Source: a bacterium (lineage in GTDB: Bacteria > Zhuqueibacterota > Zhuqueibacteria > Residuimicrobiales > Residuimicrobiaceae). From it: a DNA stretch of 37,553 nt. The notes beneath the pieces were generated by a model, which saw only the letters and a program-made list of their open reading frames with translations, did no database searches and was not told the origin of the DNA. A program made the position numbers and the translations under genes. Below, piece by piece: positions 7,722-16,175 of the stretch (its first letter is position 1; every line of letters begins with the position of its first letter). Location: contig JAKPUX010000352.1 of assembly GCA_029554865.1 (NCBI GenBank), forward strand, positions 1 through 37,553. Direction: 5' to 3'.

Positions 7722-8849
7722 CTAACGGATAGCCTCGCGCATTTTTTCGAACAGCCCCTTGTCCGCCTTTTCAGGATAGAGGGATTCGAATTCTGCCAGC
7801 TGGCGGATCATTTTCTTTTCAGCCTCGCCCAATTTGGTCGGGGTGTAGGCCGTGATGCGGATGAGCTGGTCGCCGGCGCCGCCCCCGTTGAGATTGGGAA
7901 TGCCCTTGCCGCGCATCCTGAGGATCTTGCCGCTCTGGGTGCCGGCCGCGATGGTGATGCGCGCCTTGCCGCCCAGGGTGGGCACCTCGACCTCATCGCC
8001 CAGGATCAACTGGGGAAAACTGATGTTGAGATCATAGAGAATATCATTGCCGTGGCGCTGGAAATGGGGATGCGGCTTTTCTTCGATGATCACCAGTACG
8101 TCCCCGCTGGGTCCGCCGCGCAGGCCGATGTTGCCCGCGCTGCGGATGGTCAGATACTGGCCTTCGGCGACACCGGCGGGGATCTCAACGTCCAGTGTGC
8201 TCTCGCCGCGCACCCGGCCCTCGCCATCACAGCTGGAACAGGGGTGCTCGATGACCTTGCCTTCGCCCAGGCAGCGCCCGCAGGTCCGGCTGATGGAGAA
8301 GAAACCCTGACGATAAGCCACTTCACCCCGTCCCTGGCACTGCGGGCAGGTCGTCGTCGAGGTGCCGCTCTTGGCCCCGGTGCCGCCGCATTTTTCGCAG
8401 CGAACCTGTTTCTTGATCTTGATTTTTTTAGATACGCCGCGGCCAATCTCTTCCAGATCCAGTTTGAGACGAACCTGCAGATCGCTGCCGCGCTGGGCCG
8501 CCGCGCGGCGGCCGCCGCCTCCGCCCATGCCGAAAATGTCGCCGAATCCGCCGCCGAACACCTCACGAAATATATCAAAGGGATCGCCGAACCCGCGGGG
8601 ATCAAATCCCCCGGCGCCGCCTCCGCGCATCCCCTCACTGCCGAACTGGTCGTACTGCCTTCGTTTTTGCGGATCCGAGAGGATGGAGTAGGCTTCAGCG
8701 ATCTCCTTGAATTTTTCTTCGGCCGCCTTGTCGCCGGGGTTCTTGTCGGGATGATACTCCATGGCCAGTTTGCGGTAGGCCTTTTTAATGGTGTCCGCAT
8801 CAGCGTCCCGGCTCACACCCAGTACTGAGTAATAGTCCTTGCTTGCCAT
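7722..8849 (-). CDS. dnaJ: Chaperone DnaJ (Hsp40)
   Basis: A 375-residue class A J-protein with all expected parts. The J domain (residues 5-70) holds the HPD tripeptide at 33-35, which stimulates DnaK ATPase. A Gly-rich linker follows ([15 protein letters not shown]). The zinc domain has four CxxCxGxG repeats: [24 protein letters not shown] and CSSCDGEG. The two C-terminal substrate-binding domains follow, and the chain ends with FEKMREAIR. It recruits unfolded clients to DnaK. It lies directly downstream of grpE in an hrcA-grpE-dnaJ block; dnaK is not here and must be elsewhere in the genome. Confidence 0.97.
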   Translation of the reverse strand: MASKDYYSVLGVSRDADADTIKKAYRKLAMEYHPDKNPGDKAAEEKFKEIAEAYSILSDPQKRRQYDQFGSEGMRGGGAGGFDPRGFGDPFDIFREVFGGGFGDIFGMGGGGGRRAAAQRGSDLQVRLKLDLEEIGRGVSKKIKIKKQVRCEKCGGTGAKSGTSTTTCPQCQGRGEVAYRQGFFSISRTCGRCLGEGKVIEHPCSSCDGEGRVRGESTLDVEIPAGVAEGQYLTIRSAGNIGLRGGPSGDVLVIIEEKPHPHFQRHGNDILYDLNISFPQLILGDEVEVPTLGGKARITIAAGTQSGKILRMRGKGIPNLNGGGAGDQLIRITAYTPTKLGEAEKKMIRQLAEFESLYPEKADKGLFEKMREAIR

Positions 8850-8880
8850 ATGCTATATTGCTTCCGTCCCAAAAATCAAA

Positions 8881-9480
8881 TTACTTGCTCACTACCACCT
8901 GGGCATGGCGCAGGACCCTGCCCTTGAAGAAATAACCCTTCTTGTGTTCTTCGACCACCCGGTTCGGCTCGCTGCCGGAGACCTCAATATGGAGGAGGGC
9001 GTCGTGCAGGAGGGGATCGAACTCCTCGCCGATGGTCTGCATTGGTTCCAATCCCCCATCCTGAAAAACCTTGAGGATGTTTTTGTGGAGCAGATTGATG
9101 CCATCAACCAGGGCGGCCAGTTCAGCGCCGCCGCCGGCGGCGGCGACAATGCGATCCAGATCATCGAGAGCGGGCAGCAGCCTCGCCATCAAGTCGTAAT
9201 TGGCATTACTGATATAGCTCTGCATATCGCGGTCGCTGCGCTTGCGGTAGTTATCGAACTCTGCTGCCAACCGCAGCAGCTGGTCTTTCAACTTCAGGTT
9301 TTCAGCCGTCAGGGCGGCGATGGCCGCGGCGTCAGCGTCCACCGCCTTTTCGGTTTCGGCCCCTGCCCCATCTGCAGAAGGCTCTTCCGGGCCGGACTGC
9401 TCTCTCGGCTCCTCCTGGAGAGAATCCTCCAGATCCGCTACCGTCTGTTCCCTGTCGCTGTTTTTCTGTTCTTCCTTCAT
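8881..9480 (-). CDS. grpE: Nucleotide exchange factor GrpE
   Basis: A 199-residue GrpE. The first 60 residues are acidic and disordered. A long coiled coil follows (IAALTAENLKLKDQLLRLAA), then the conserved core AEFDNYRKRSDRD, LLPALDDLDRIVAA, and GINLLHKNILKVFQDGGLEPM. The C-terminal beta domain has the family signature FDPLLHDALLHIE...VVEEHKKGYFFKGRVLRHAQVVVSK (read in parts). It drives ADP release from DnaK and acts as a thermosensor. I choose the ATG at 9480; a TTG one codon earlier gives MMKEE but would leave no space after the GGAG. It sits 22 bases after hrcA. Confidence 0.95.
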   Translation of the reverse strand: MKEEQKNSDREQTVADLEDSLQEEPREQSGPEEPSADGAGAETEKAVDADAAAIAALTAENLKLKDQLLRLAAEFDNYRKRSDRDMQSYISNANYDLMARLLPALDDLDRIVAAAGGGAELAALVDGINLLHKNILKVFQDGGLEPMQTIGEEFDPLLHDALLHIEVSGSEPNRVVEEHKKGYFFKGRVLRHAQVVVSK

Positions 9481-9502
9481 CAACTCCGAACCTGCTGCCT
9501 TT

Positions 9503-10537
9503 CTAATTCTGCTTGTTTAAAACATATCCGAGCGTTTCCGCCATAAACTGAACCAGTCCGATGATCTTGGCATACTGCATCCGCGTCGGCCCGATCACAC
9601 CGATGGTGCCGGTGGCCCCGCCGATGGAATAGGTGGTGGTGATAATGCTGCAGTGCTTCATCACCTCCTGCTTGTTCTCATCGCCGATGACGATGGAGAC
9701 TCCGCTGCAGTCCGACTCCTCGAGCACGCGCAGCAGGAGGTCGCGGCGGTCGATCAGGTTCAGGATGACGCCCACCTTCTCCTGGGAGGCGAATTCGGGC
9801 TGCAGGATGATCTTGCCCGCCCCGGCCACATGAAAGGAGGCCACCGGGTCATACCCGACCAGCTTTTCAGCCCTGCTCCTGATCTTGCCGAGCACGCGCT
9901 TGCTGTTCTCATCCAGATCCGAGAAACGTTCCTCGAAAGTGGACTGGAACTCCTGAATGGTCAAGCCATGCAGCCGCTCGTTGAGGATCTGCCTGGCCGC
10001 CTCGAGGAGATGGCCGGGCACCTTTTCATCCATCTCGACGATAATGGTTTTGACCAGGCCCGAGGCGATGGTAAGAATGACGAGAATCTTTTCTTCTGAA
10101 ACCGAAACCAGCTCGATCTTCTCGAGACGGCCCTGGTTGAAGCGCGGGGCCAGCACCACCCCCAGCTGGCTGGAAATGTTGCTGAGCACATGCGAGGCCT
10201 GATCGATGATAAGATCTACATCCTCGGCGAAGCGGTTGAGCTGCTCGACGATGGATCGCCGTTCCGAGGGACTTAGCTTGACCCCGCCGATCATGCCATC
10301 GACATAGGCGCGATAGCCGCCGTCTGTCGGCACACGTCCGGCGGAGGCGTGCGGCTGACGGATCAGCCCCTTCTCTTCCAGATCGGCCATGACATTGCGG
10401 ATGGTCGCCGGACTCAGGTTCAATTCGGCGAACTTGGACAAATAGCGCGAACCGACCGGTTCAGCCGTATCGATGAAGCTCTGCACGATCGAGAGGAAAA
10501 CCTGCCGCTCGCGTTCTGTCAAGTCATCCAGAGTCAT
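9503..10537 (-). CDS. hrcA: Heat-inducible transcription repressor HrcA
   Basis: A 344-residue HrcA. The N-terminal winged helix includes LTERERQVFLSIVQSFI, TAEPVGSRYLSKF and LSPATIRNVMADLEEKGL, followed by HASAGRVPTDGGYRAYVD, all strongly conserved in the family. The GAF-like dimerisation region follows, and the C-terminus ends with GPTRMQYAKIIGLVQFMAETLGYVLN. HrcA represses heat-shock operons by binding CIRCE inverted repeats and needs GroEL to fold. No standard CIRCE element lies upstream of this gene. I use the ATG at 10537; a TTG two codons earlier is possible, and neither has a strong Shine-Dalgarno. It heads the hrcA-grpE-dnaJ block. Confidence 0.96.
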   Translation of the reverse strand: MTLDDLTERERQVFLSIVQSFIDTAEPVGSRYLSKFAELNLSPATIRNVMADLEEKGLIRQPHASAGRVPTDGGYRAYVDGMIGGVKLSPSERRSIVEQLNRFAEDVDLIIDQASHVLSNISSQLGVVLAPRFNQGRLEKIELVSVSEEKILVILTIASGLVKTIIVEMDEKVPGHLLEAARQILNERLHGLTIQEFQSTFEERFSDLDENSKRVLGKIRSRAEKLVGYDPVASFHVAGAGKIILQPEFASQEKVGVILNLIDRRDLLLRVLEESDCSGVSIVIGDENKQEVMKHCSIITTTYSIGGATGTIGVIGPTRMQYAKIIGLVQFMAETLGYVLNKQN

Positions 10538-10650
10538 AGGCAATCACGCAAAAATCAGACCATTTTATAACGGTCTCTAAATTAACAATTAATAACTGTT
10601 CAATCAAGCAAAATTTACAGGTGCATCCAATCTCACCTGCCGGCTCCTTT
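10538..10650 (-). promoter_or_regulatory. AT-rich region upstream of hrcA with possible operator and weak ftsX terminator
   Basis: This is the only sizeable gap between ftsX and hrcA and probably holds the heat-shock operon promoter. On the minus strand TATAAA lies within an inverted repeat AGACC, 10-base spacer, GGTCT (10557-10576), so a protein bound there would cover the -10 element. The arms are only five bases long and could be chance. The CIRCE half-site TTAGCACTC is absent. Next to the ftsX stop, CAGGTG, a 10-base loop and CACCTG (10618-10639), followed by TAAATTTTG, may act as a weak terminator. Confidence 0.4.
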
Positions 10651-11499
10651 TCACAGGTAGCGCTTGATCGCCAGCAGGCTGCCAAGAAAACCGAGAAAAC
10701 AGCCGAGCAGGAGCAGGACGATCAGGCTCTCAGGCGGCAAGTGCAGCAGTCCCGGCAGCAGTTGGGCCAGCAGGCGGTCGACGAAATAGAGGGCCAGCCC
10801 GGCCAGAAGGGCCCCGGCCGCCCCCTGCAGCGCCCCTTCCAGGATCAGGGGCGAGCGGATGAATCCCGGCGTGGCCCCGACCAGCCGCATTGTCGATATG
10901 ATCTGCTTGCGCGCGCTGATGACCAGGCGGATGTTATTGGAGACGACAAAAAGCGAACCCAGCGTCACAAAGAGCAGCAGGATCCAGCTCGTGGTCGCGG
11001 CAAGCCGGGCGTAGCGCTGCAGGGTGAAAAGGGTCTGAAAATGATAGACCACCTCATCCACCCCCGCCTCCTCTTCGATGCGGGCGGCGATCTGCTTGAT
11101 GCGCCCTTCATCCTCTCCCGTAATGCCGAGACGGACGACGAAGGAGGAGGGCAGGGGATTCTCCTCCAGGGCGGCGAACAGCTCGCGTCCGAACTCCTTC
11201 TGAAACTCCTCAGCAGCCAACTCCCGGGAGACGAAGCTCACTTTGGCCACCCCTGAAATCCGGCTGATGCGCTGTGAAAGGGCCGCGATCTGCTGATCAT
11301 CCAGGGTCCCGGAGATGAATACCTGCAGCTGCAAACGGTCGTTGAGGGTCTGCTTGAAATGATCGATGTTGGCGGAGACCAGGGCGATAAAACCCAACAG
11401 CGACAGGAAAAACGCAATCGTCAGGATGGAGAGGAGGCAGGAGCCCCAGGCGCGCCTGAAACCATCCGCTGTCTCTTTCAGAACATGACGTAGATTCAT
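10651..11499 (-). CDS. ftsX: Cell division protein FtsX
   Basis: A 282-residue membrane protein, the partner of FtsE. There is one membrane helix near residues 20-42 (SCLLSILTIAFFLSLLGF), a periplasmic domain of about 120 residues starting IDHFKQTLNDRLQLQVFI, and three C-terminal helices, near 160-185 (TTSWILLLFVTLGSLFVV), 215-240 and 255-275. NNIRLVISARKQIISTMRLVGATPGFIRSPL, read in two parts, is the cytoplasmic loop typical of FtsX/MacB proteins. FtsEX links division to periplasmic peptidoglycan hydrolases. The start has GGAG four bases upstream, and ftsE ends 21 bases before. Confidence 0.94.
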   Translation of the reverse strand: MNLRHVLKETADGFRRAWGSCLLSILTIAFFLSLLGFIALVSANIDHFKQTLNDRLQLQVFISGTLDDQQIAALSQRISRISGVAKVSFVSRELAAEEFQKEFGRELFAALEENPLPSSFVVRLGITGEDEGRIKQIAARIEEEAGVDEVVYHFQTLFTLQRYARLAATTSWILLLFVTLGSLFVVSNNIRLVISARKQIISTMRLVGATPGFIRSPLILEGALQGAAGALLAGLALYFVDRLLAQLLPGLLHLPPESLIVLLLLGCFLGFLGSLLAIKRYL

Positions 11500-11520
11500 T
11501 CGACTCCGCTTGTTACTGGC

Positions 11521-12171
11521 TCAGGCCACCAGGCGGCCGTTGTTGATCTTGATGATGCGGCCGCGATAGCGCTGCACCATATCATAGTTGTGTGTGGCCA
11601 TCAAAATCGAGGTACCACGGGTGTTGATGCGCAACAGCACATCCATGATCCCCGCGGCCGTTTCGGGGTCGAGATTGCCGGTCGGCTCATCGGCGAGCAG
11701 AAGGAGGGGTTCGTTGACGATGGCCCGTGCGATCGCGACCCGCTGCTGTTCCCCCCCTGAGAGCTCGTCGGGCATCTTGCGCGCCTTGTGGCTCAATCCG
11801 ACATCGGCAAGGGCACGCAGCACGCGCCGCTTGATCTCTTTCTGCCGCGCGCCGATGACCTCAAGAGTGAAGGCGACATTGTCGAAAACATCCCGGTCAG
11901 CGAAAAGACGGAAATCCTGAAAAACAATGCCCAGCTTGCGCCGCAGAAAGGGAACCTCGCTCTTGCGGATAAAAAGAGAGTTGTAATCGCCGACAACGAC
12001 GTGCCCCTCCGCCGGCTGTTTGTCCATATATATAGTCTTCAAAACCGTGGACTTGCCGGCGCCGCTCGGACCCACCAGAAAGACCATCTCCCCCGGCGCC
12101 ACTGAAAAGGTGATCTGATCGATGCCCTCCCCGTTGGCATAGGTGACGCGCACACTTTGCAGTTCAACCAT
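11521..12171 (-). CDS. ftsE: Cell division ATP-binding protein FtsE
   Basis: A 216-residue ABC ATPase. It has Walker [10 protein letters not shown], the Q-loop [19 protein letters not shown], the signature [14 protein letters not shown], Walker [14 protein letters not shown], and the H-loop MATHNYDMV. These sequences, especially FQDFRL and DNVAF, are characteristic of FtsE rather than other small ABC proteins. It binds ATP and drives FtsX conformational change to activate septal hydrolases. The ATG at 12171 is chosen because GGGAG lies about eight bases upstream; an ATG 24 bases earlier lies inside the end of the methyltransferase gene. ftsX follows directly. Confidence 0.95.
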   Translation of the reverse strand: MVELQSVRVTYANGEGIDQITFSVAPGEMVFLVGPSGAGKSTVLKTIYMDKQPAEGHVVVGDYNSLFIRKSEVPFLRRKLGIVFQDFRLFADRDVFDNVAFTLEVIGARQKEIKRRVLRALADVGLSHKARKMPDELSGGEQQRVAIARAIVNEPLLLLADEPTGNLDPETAAGIMDVLLRINTRGTSILMATHNYDMVQRYRGRIIKINNGRLVA

Positions 12172-12185
12172 GCTCGCTGCTCCCG

Positions 12186-12980
12186 CTACATGCATGTTTC
12201 GCGCCCCTTTTTGAGGACAAAATGGACCCGCTCAGCCCGCTCACTGCCGGGCCGCAAGGTAAAATTGGCATACTGGCCCAACAAGGTGAAAGGGCTCAGG
12301 GCGATAAAGTCTTCGACTTGCGCAAGGGCGCGAATGGATTGAGAATGAACCTCTTTATATAAACAGCCGGGTGCACTGGATAATTCTATCTCGAAATAAT
12401 TATACTGAATATTCCTTTCGGCGTCGAACAGGCTGGTCCTCCGGTAGGATCCCTCTGCAAACTCCTCCTGATGGACATAATCGGCAAAGGTCTCCGTCGA
12501 ATTGCGCAGGGTGCTGATATCAAAAATGAAGAGCCCCCCCGGCACGAGCAGCTCGTGAAGCCTCTGGAAAGCGGACTGCCACTGCTGCGGCTCAAGGAGA
12601 TAGTTCATGCTGTCGTAGGAGGAAAGGACGAGCTCGACCGGCGTTCGTATCGCCACTCGGTCCATCGCGGTGCACCAATAGGGAATGGCCGCCCGGCTGC
12701 TCCGAAAGGCAGCCGCGATCTTGACCATCGGGAGCGAGGCATCGCAGCCCAGAACCCTGAATCCGCGGGACTGAAACTCGCGGCAGAGGGTGCCGGTTCC
12801 ACACGAGACATCGAGCACCGTCCGCGGCTCCACCCCGTGCAGCCGGGCGAGCCGGATCAGATGCCTGGCCCAATGGTCATAATCCACATGATTCATCACC
12901 TGATCGTAGATCTGGGCCAGCGCCGTATAGGGTTCCGCTGCAATGACCTGTTCCGGCGGAATATGTCTGTGTTTGAACAT
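12186..12980 (-). CDS. Class I SAM-dependent methyltransferase, substrate unknown
   Basis: A 264-residue protein with a single methyltransferase domain. AQIYDQVMNHVDYDHWARHLI near residues 23-43 is a common lead-in of Methyltransf_25/11-type enzymes. Motif I is VLDVSCGTGTLCREF, followed by VLGCDASLPMVKIA with the acidic residue that contacts the ribose, and VLSSYDSMNYLL as motif IV. The C-terminal part (YNYFEIELSS onward) forms the usual extra strands over the active site. No membrane segment is seen. The substrate cannot be told. It precedes ftsE by 14 bases and follows the amidotransferase-like gene, so it may serve the envelope cluster or simply be co-transcribed. The ATG at 12980 is preferred over a GTG one codon earlier. 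Confidence 0.8.
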   Translation of the reverse strand: MFKHRHIPPEQVIAAEPYTALAQIYDQVMNHVDYDHWARHLIRLARLHGVEPRTVLDVSCGTGTLCREFQSRGFRVLGCDASLPMVKIAAAFRSSRAAIPYWCTAMDRVAIRTPVELVLSSYDSMNYLLEPQQWQSAFQRLHELLVPGGLFIFDISTLRNSTETFADYVHQEEFAEGSYRRTSLFDAERNIQYNYFEIELSSAPGCLYKEVHSQSIRALAQVEDFIALSPFTLLGQYANFTLRPGSERAERVHFVLKKGRETCM

Positions 12981-13044
12981 CACCCCTCATCTGAATTGCT
13001 ATTCCGTGCGGCCCGAGAGGGCTCCTCAACCAGCATGGAGGAGG

Positions 13045-14301
13045 TCAGGTCTTAAGCTCCTTCTTGCGCGCGGCCGGAAAGAGAATGTTGTTCAGGATCA
13101 GCCGGTATCCGGGCGAGTTTTTATGGAGCGCCAGCTGCGTGGGGGGATCGTTGACAAAATGCTGGAAATCCTCCGGATCGTGGCCGGCGAGATAACAAAA
13201 GGTACCGCGTCCGAAATTGCCGCGCAGATACTTGACCTGGTCAGTTCCTTCGGCTTCGCCCATGATCGTGACGCTCTTTTTGATCAACTTTTTCTGGAAG
13301 CCCGTCGTCTGCCCCATGAAGCCCTTGATAGCTGCGACATGATTCTGGCTGAGCATCGTCGGCACGGGATCATACTTGGCGGAAAACTCGAAGAGTGTGA
13401 AATAGTCCCCTTCAGCACCACGGGAGACCGGAGCGTAGGAGGGAGGCACATCGATGTCGGAGTACTCGTAGACCATGGGGTTGGTCTCGATCTTGAAATT
13501 TTCAAAGGCGAAAGTCTGTGTATAATCGAGTTTGCCCTGCGCCCCCGGTTCGATGGGATCACCATCGAAGAGGGCATCGACGATATCGACACGGCTGGCG
13601 GCCAAAGCGATTTCGAACGAATCGGTGGCCGAACACATGGCGAAAAGAAAACCCCCGGCCGCGACAAAGTCGCGGATGCCATGGGCCACCGCCCGCTTCA
13701 ACTCCGAGACCTTGGCAAAGCCCAATTTACGCGCCACAGCCTCATTCTTGCGCACCTCATCCTTGTACCAGTCGGCGTTGCGGTAGCTCGCATAAAACTT
13801 GCCATACTGACCGGTGAAATCCTCGTGATGAAGATGCAGCCAGTCGTATTTCTGCAGCTCGCCGCGGACGACCTCTTCATCCCAGAGCACGGTATAGGGG
13901 ATCTCGGCGTAATCGAGCGCCATGAGCACAGCATCGTCCCAGGCCTGCTTGTTGGGCGGGGCATAGATCGCCACCGCCGGGGCCTTTTCGAGCTTGACAA
14001 CCTCCATATTTTCGCGCTCGATCTCGGCATAGATGGAGCTCACCTCTGCGCCGGAGAGCGTGGAAAAGGAGACCCCGCGCACCCGCAGCTCCCTTTCAGT
14101 CGCCGTTGAATAGGCGGTCAGAAAGGAGCCGCCGCGGTAGTTGAGCAGCCATTCCACCTCAACGCCGTGATCCAGCACCCAGTAGGCGAGGCCGTAGGCC
14201 TTGAGATGGTTCTCCTGCCGGTGGTCCATGTAGACGAGAAGCTGCTGCCCGAAGGCCGTGGCCGAAAAAAGCCACACGATGAAAAATACCAGTCTGCGCA
14301 T
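13045..14301 (-). CDS. Secreted protein with amidotransferase/ThuA-like fold, function unknown
   Basis: A 418-residue exported protein starting MRRLVFFIVWLFSATAFGQQ, a clear signal peptide; GGGG lies five bases before this ATG. The mature part opens with LLVYMDHRQENHLKAYGLAYW and VEWLLNYRGGSF. Relatives in FCB-group genomes have, to my recollection, sometimes been labelled asparagine synthetase B, but neither the glutaminase Cys-1 nor the synthetase SGGxDS motif is present. The middle has AAGGFLFAMCSATDSFE, like the nucleophile region of class I amidotransferase folds, and the C-terminal RGTFCYLAGHDPEDF and YRLILNNILFPA resemble the ThuA/DUF4159 ending. It lies 23 bases after the TPR gene. 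I read it as a periplasmic protein of the envelope cluster; catalytic activity is uncertain. Confidence 0.7.
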   Translation of the reverse strand: MRRLVFFIVWLFSATAFGQQLLVYMDHRQENHLKAYGLAYWVLDHGVEVEWLLNYRGGSFLTAYSTATERELRVRGVSFSTLSGAEVSSIYAEIERENMEVVKLEKAPAVAIYAPPNKQAWDDAVLMALDYAEIPYTVLWDEEVVRGELQKYDWLHLHHEDFTGQYGKFYASYRNADWYKDEVRKNEAVARKLGFAKVSELKRAVAHGIRDFVAAGGFLFAMCSATDSFEIALAASRVDIVDALFDGDPIEPGAQGKLDYTQTFAFENFKIETNPMVYEYSDIDVPPSYAPVSRGAEGDYFTLFEFSAKYDPVPTMLSQNHVAAIKGFMGQTTGFQKKLIKKSVTIMGEAEGTDQVKYLRGNFGRGTFCYLAGHDPEDFQHFVNDPPTQLALHKNSPGYRLILNNILFPAARKKELKT

Positions 14302-14324
14302 TACTGCCCCGTTCCCGGAAGGCA

Positions 14325-16175
14325 TCACCGGCTCCGCGTTTCAAGACGGCGGATGTGACCCCTCACCTGTTCAATATAGATACTTTCTGGATATTTTTCC
14401 AGAAAACTTTCATAAAGTTGCCGGGCCTTTTCCGGCTCTTTCAACTCCTCGTGAAGCCCGGCCATGGTCATCAGGGCAAAATCCGGGGCCAGTCCGGAGC
14501 TGTCCGCCGCCAGCGCGGCGCTGATCACCAGGGCCTCGGGAAAACGCCCCATCGTGCGCAGCAGATCGACCTGGAGGAAGCGCGCCCGCTCCGCCAGCGC
14601 ACCCGGCCTGGAGCCGGCCAGCAGAGCCGCCAGGGTGTCGAAAGCAGCAGCATGGCTGCGCTGGCGCTGCAGCCAGAGGGCCTTGCCATAGCGCACCAGT
14701 TCAAGAGAATCCTGCCGGCTGCTGCGCAGAAGGAGATAAAGCTCCAACAGATCATTCTGCACGGTGTCGGCCTTGGCTTCGCCCGCACCTCCGGCCCCTC
14801 CAATCAACTTCTCCAGCTTGTTCAGGGCGCGGCCGGGTCTCCCCTCAAACAGGTCGATCTGGACGAGCATGAGATCGGCCTGGCGCTGCCGGCCGTAGCC
14901 CGTTGGGGTCTCCCTGTGCAGTGTGGAGATAAATTTCTCAGCGCTGCGCAGATCCCCGCCCGCGATCGCGCATTGGGCCCGTTTCTGCAGGGCGAGAAGG
15001 TGGTAGGAGACCGGCAGGTTCGGGCGCTGCAGCAGCCGCTGATAAACCGAGTCGGCCGCCGCCAGATTGAAAAAGCGGTCGAGGTAGAGGTCGCCAGCGC
15101 GCAGATAGAGGTCGGGGGTTTCCGGCCAGTCGGGATAGCTGCGGATGAACTCCCCGTAGGCCGCCAGAGCCCGGGTATAGTCCCCCTCCTTTTCCAGCAG
15201 CCGGGCAAGCGCGAAGGCGGCGTGAACACGGTGTGGGCTCCTGGGTCCCGCCTGCTGCACCAGGGCCTCCAGGGCCCTTCTCGCCTCGGACAGTGCGCCA
15301 TCGCTCATTGCAGCCATGGCGAAGGTGTAGTAATACTGCCCGACCTCGGCCGGATTCTTGCGGCGTGCGGCCTCCTCGAGCTCCTCATAACACTGCAGCG
15401 CCAGGCGATAATCGCGGGACTGGGTGTAGAGCGAACCCAGCAGCTGGCAGCCCGGAAGACGAAAATCCGCGGAGGATTTCATCTCGCGTTCGATGCTGCC
15501 GGCGATCTGGCGGACAGCCTCGGGTTCATCCCCGGCGGAGAGCAGTTGGGCCTGTACATAGCCAAGCTGGCCCGCATTTTTTTGCAGATAGTTAAGGTAC
15601 TCCTCGGTCATGCGCGCGAAGGCACCCTGATCTTGATAGAGATGCACCAGCTCGAAAAAAAAGCGCTGCGGATCCTTGAAAGCCTTGCGTCCGCGCAGAT
15701 AGAGGCTCTCGGCCTCGTCATACAGGTAGTACTTGAGCAGAACCGCACCGGTTAGTTTGTAGGCCTGCTCCTCCTGGGGATTGTCGTCGATGACTGCTCT
15801 CCACGTCCGCAGGGCCTCCGCGCGGTCGCCGCGCAGATAGGCGATCTCGGCGAGATCAACCTGGAAGGGCAGGGCGCGCTGTCTGGTCTGCAGATCATGG
15901 ATGAGCGCCTCCCAGCCCGCCAGATCCTTGCTGCGCTCGAAACAGCGGCGCGCGCCGGCATAGGCGTTGAGATTTTGCGGCGGCGGCAGGATTCTCGCCA
16001 CCCGGCTGTAGAGTTCGCCCGCCTGGTCGAGACGGCCTGCAGCCTCCAGCTGCTGCGCCCGCTGTTGCAGGATGCGCAGCTCCTGATCTCCCGGCCGCTT
16101 CTCCTGTGCAGCCGTCCGGGAGAGGGCGGCCAGGAGCACGGCGATGATCAACAGATATCTAACGCTTCTCTTCAC
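14325..16175 (-). CDS. Secreted TPR-repeat protein
   Basis: A 616-residue protein with a signal peptide (VKRSVRYLLIIAVLLAALSR, cleaved near TAAQ). Helical repeats fill the rest, with TPR-like spacing: LQQRAQQLEAAGRLDQAGELY near residue 40, LALQCYEELEEAARR near 245, FALARLLEKEGDYTRALAAY near 310, LYLRAGDLYLDRFFNLAAADSVYQRLL near 345 (in parts), and ALISAALAADSSG with KARQLYESFLEKYPES at the end. The GTG at 16175 after GGAG is the best start; a TTG six codons earlier has no Shine-Dalgarno. It overlaps the end of the coiled-coil gene by 17 bases. Probably a periplasmic scaffold. No enzyme motif is seen. Confidence 0.78.
   Translation of the reverse strand: MKRSVRYLLIIAVLLAALSRTAAQEKRPGDQELRILQQRAQQLEAAGRLDQAGELYSRVARILPPPQNLNAYAGARRCFERSKDLAGWEALIHDLQTRQRALPFQVDLAEIAYLRGDRAEALRTWRAVIDDNPQEEQAYKLTGAVLLKYYLYDEAESLYLRGRKAFKDPQRFFFELVHLYQDQGAFARMTEEYLNYLQKNAGQLGYVQAQLLSAGDEPEAVRQIAGSIEREMKSSADFRLPGCQLLGSLYTQSRDYRLALQCYEELEEAARRKNPAEVGQYYYTFAMAAMSDGALSEARRALEALVQQAGPRSPHRVHAAFALARLLEKEGDYTRALAAYGEFIRSYPDWPETPDLYLRAGDLYLDRFFNLAAADSVYQRLLQRPNLPVSYHLLALQKRAQCAIAGGDLRSAEKFISTLHRETPTGYGRQRQADLMLVQIDLFEGRPGRALNKLEKLIGGAGGAGEAKADTVQNDLLELYLLLRSSRQDSLELVRYGKALWLQRQRSHAAAFDTLAALLAGSRPGALAERARFLQVDLLRTMGRFPEALVISAALAADSSGLAPDFALMTMAGLHEELKEPEKARQLYESFLEKYPESIYIEQVRGHIRRLETRSR

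Noticed and set aside
10538-10650. CIRCE operator
   Set aside because: Neither TTAGCACTC nor GAGTGCTAA is present upstream of hrcA; only a short unrelated inverted repeat is seen.
12943-14109. Plus-strand open frame of 388 codons opposite the amidotransferase-like gene
   Set aside because: Antisense shadow; the minus strand has the signal peptide and conserved-looking segments.
14355-15755. Plus-strand open frame of 466 codons opposite the secreted TPR gene
   Set aside because: The minus-strand TPR frame has a signal peptide and repeats; the antisense frame has neither.
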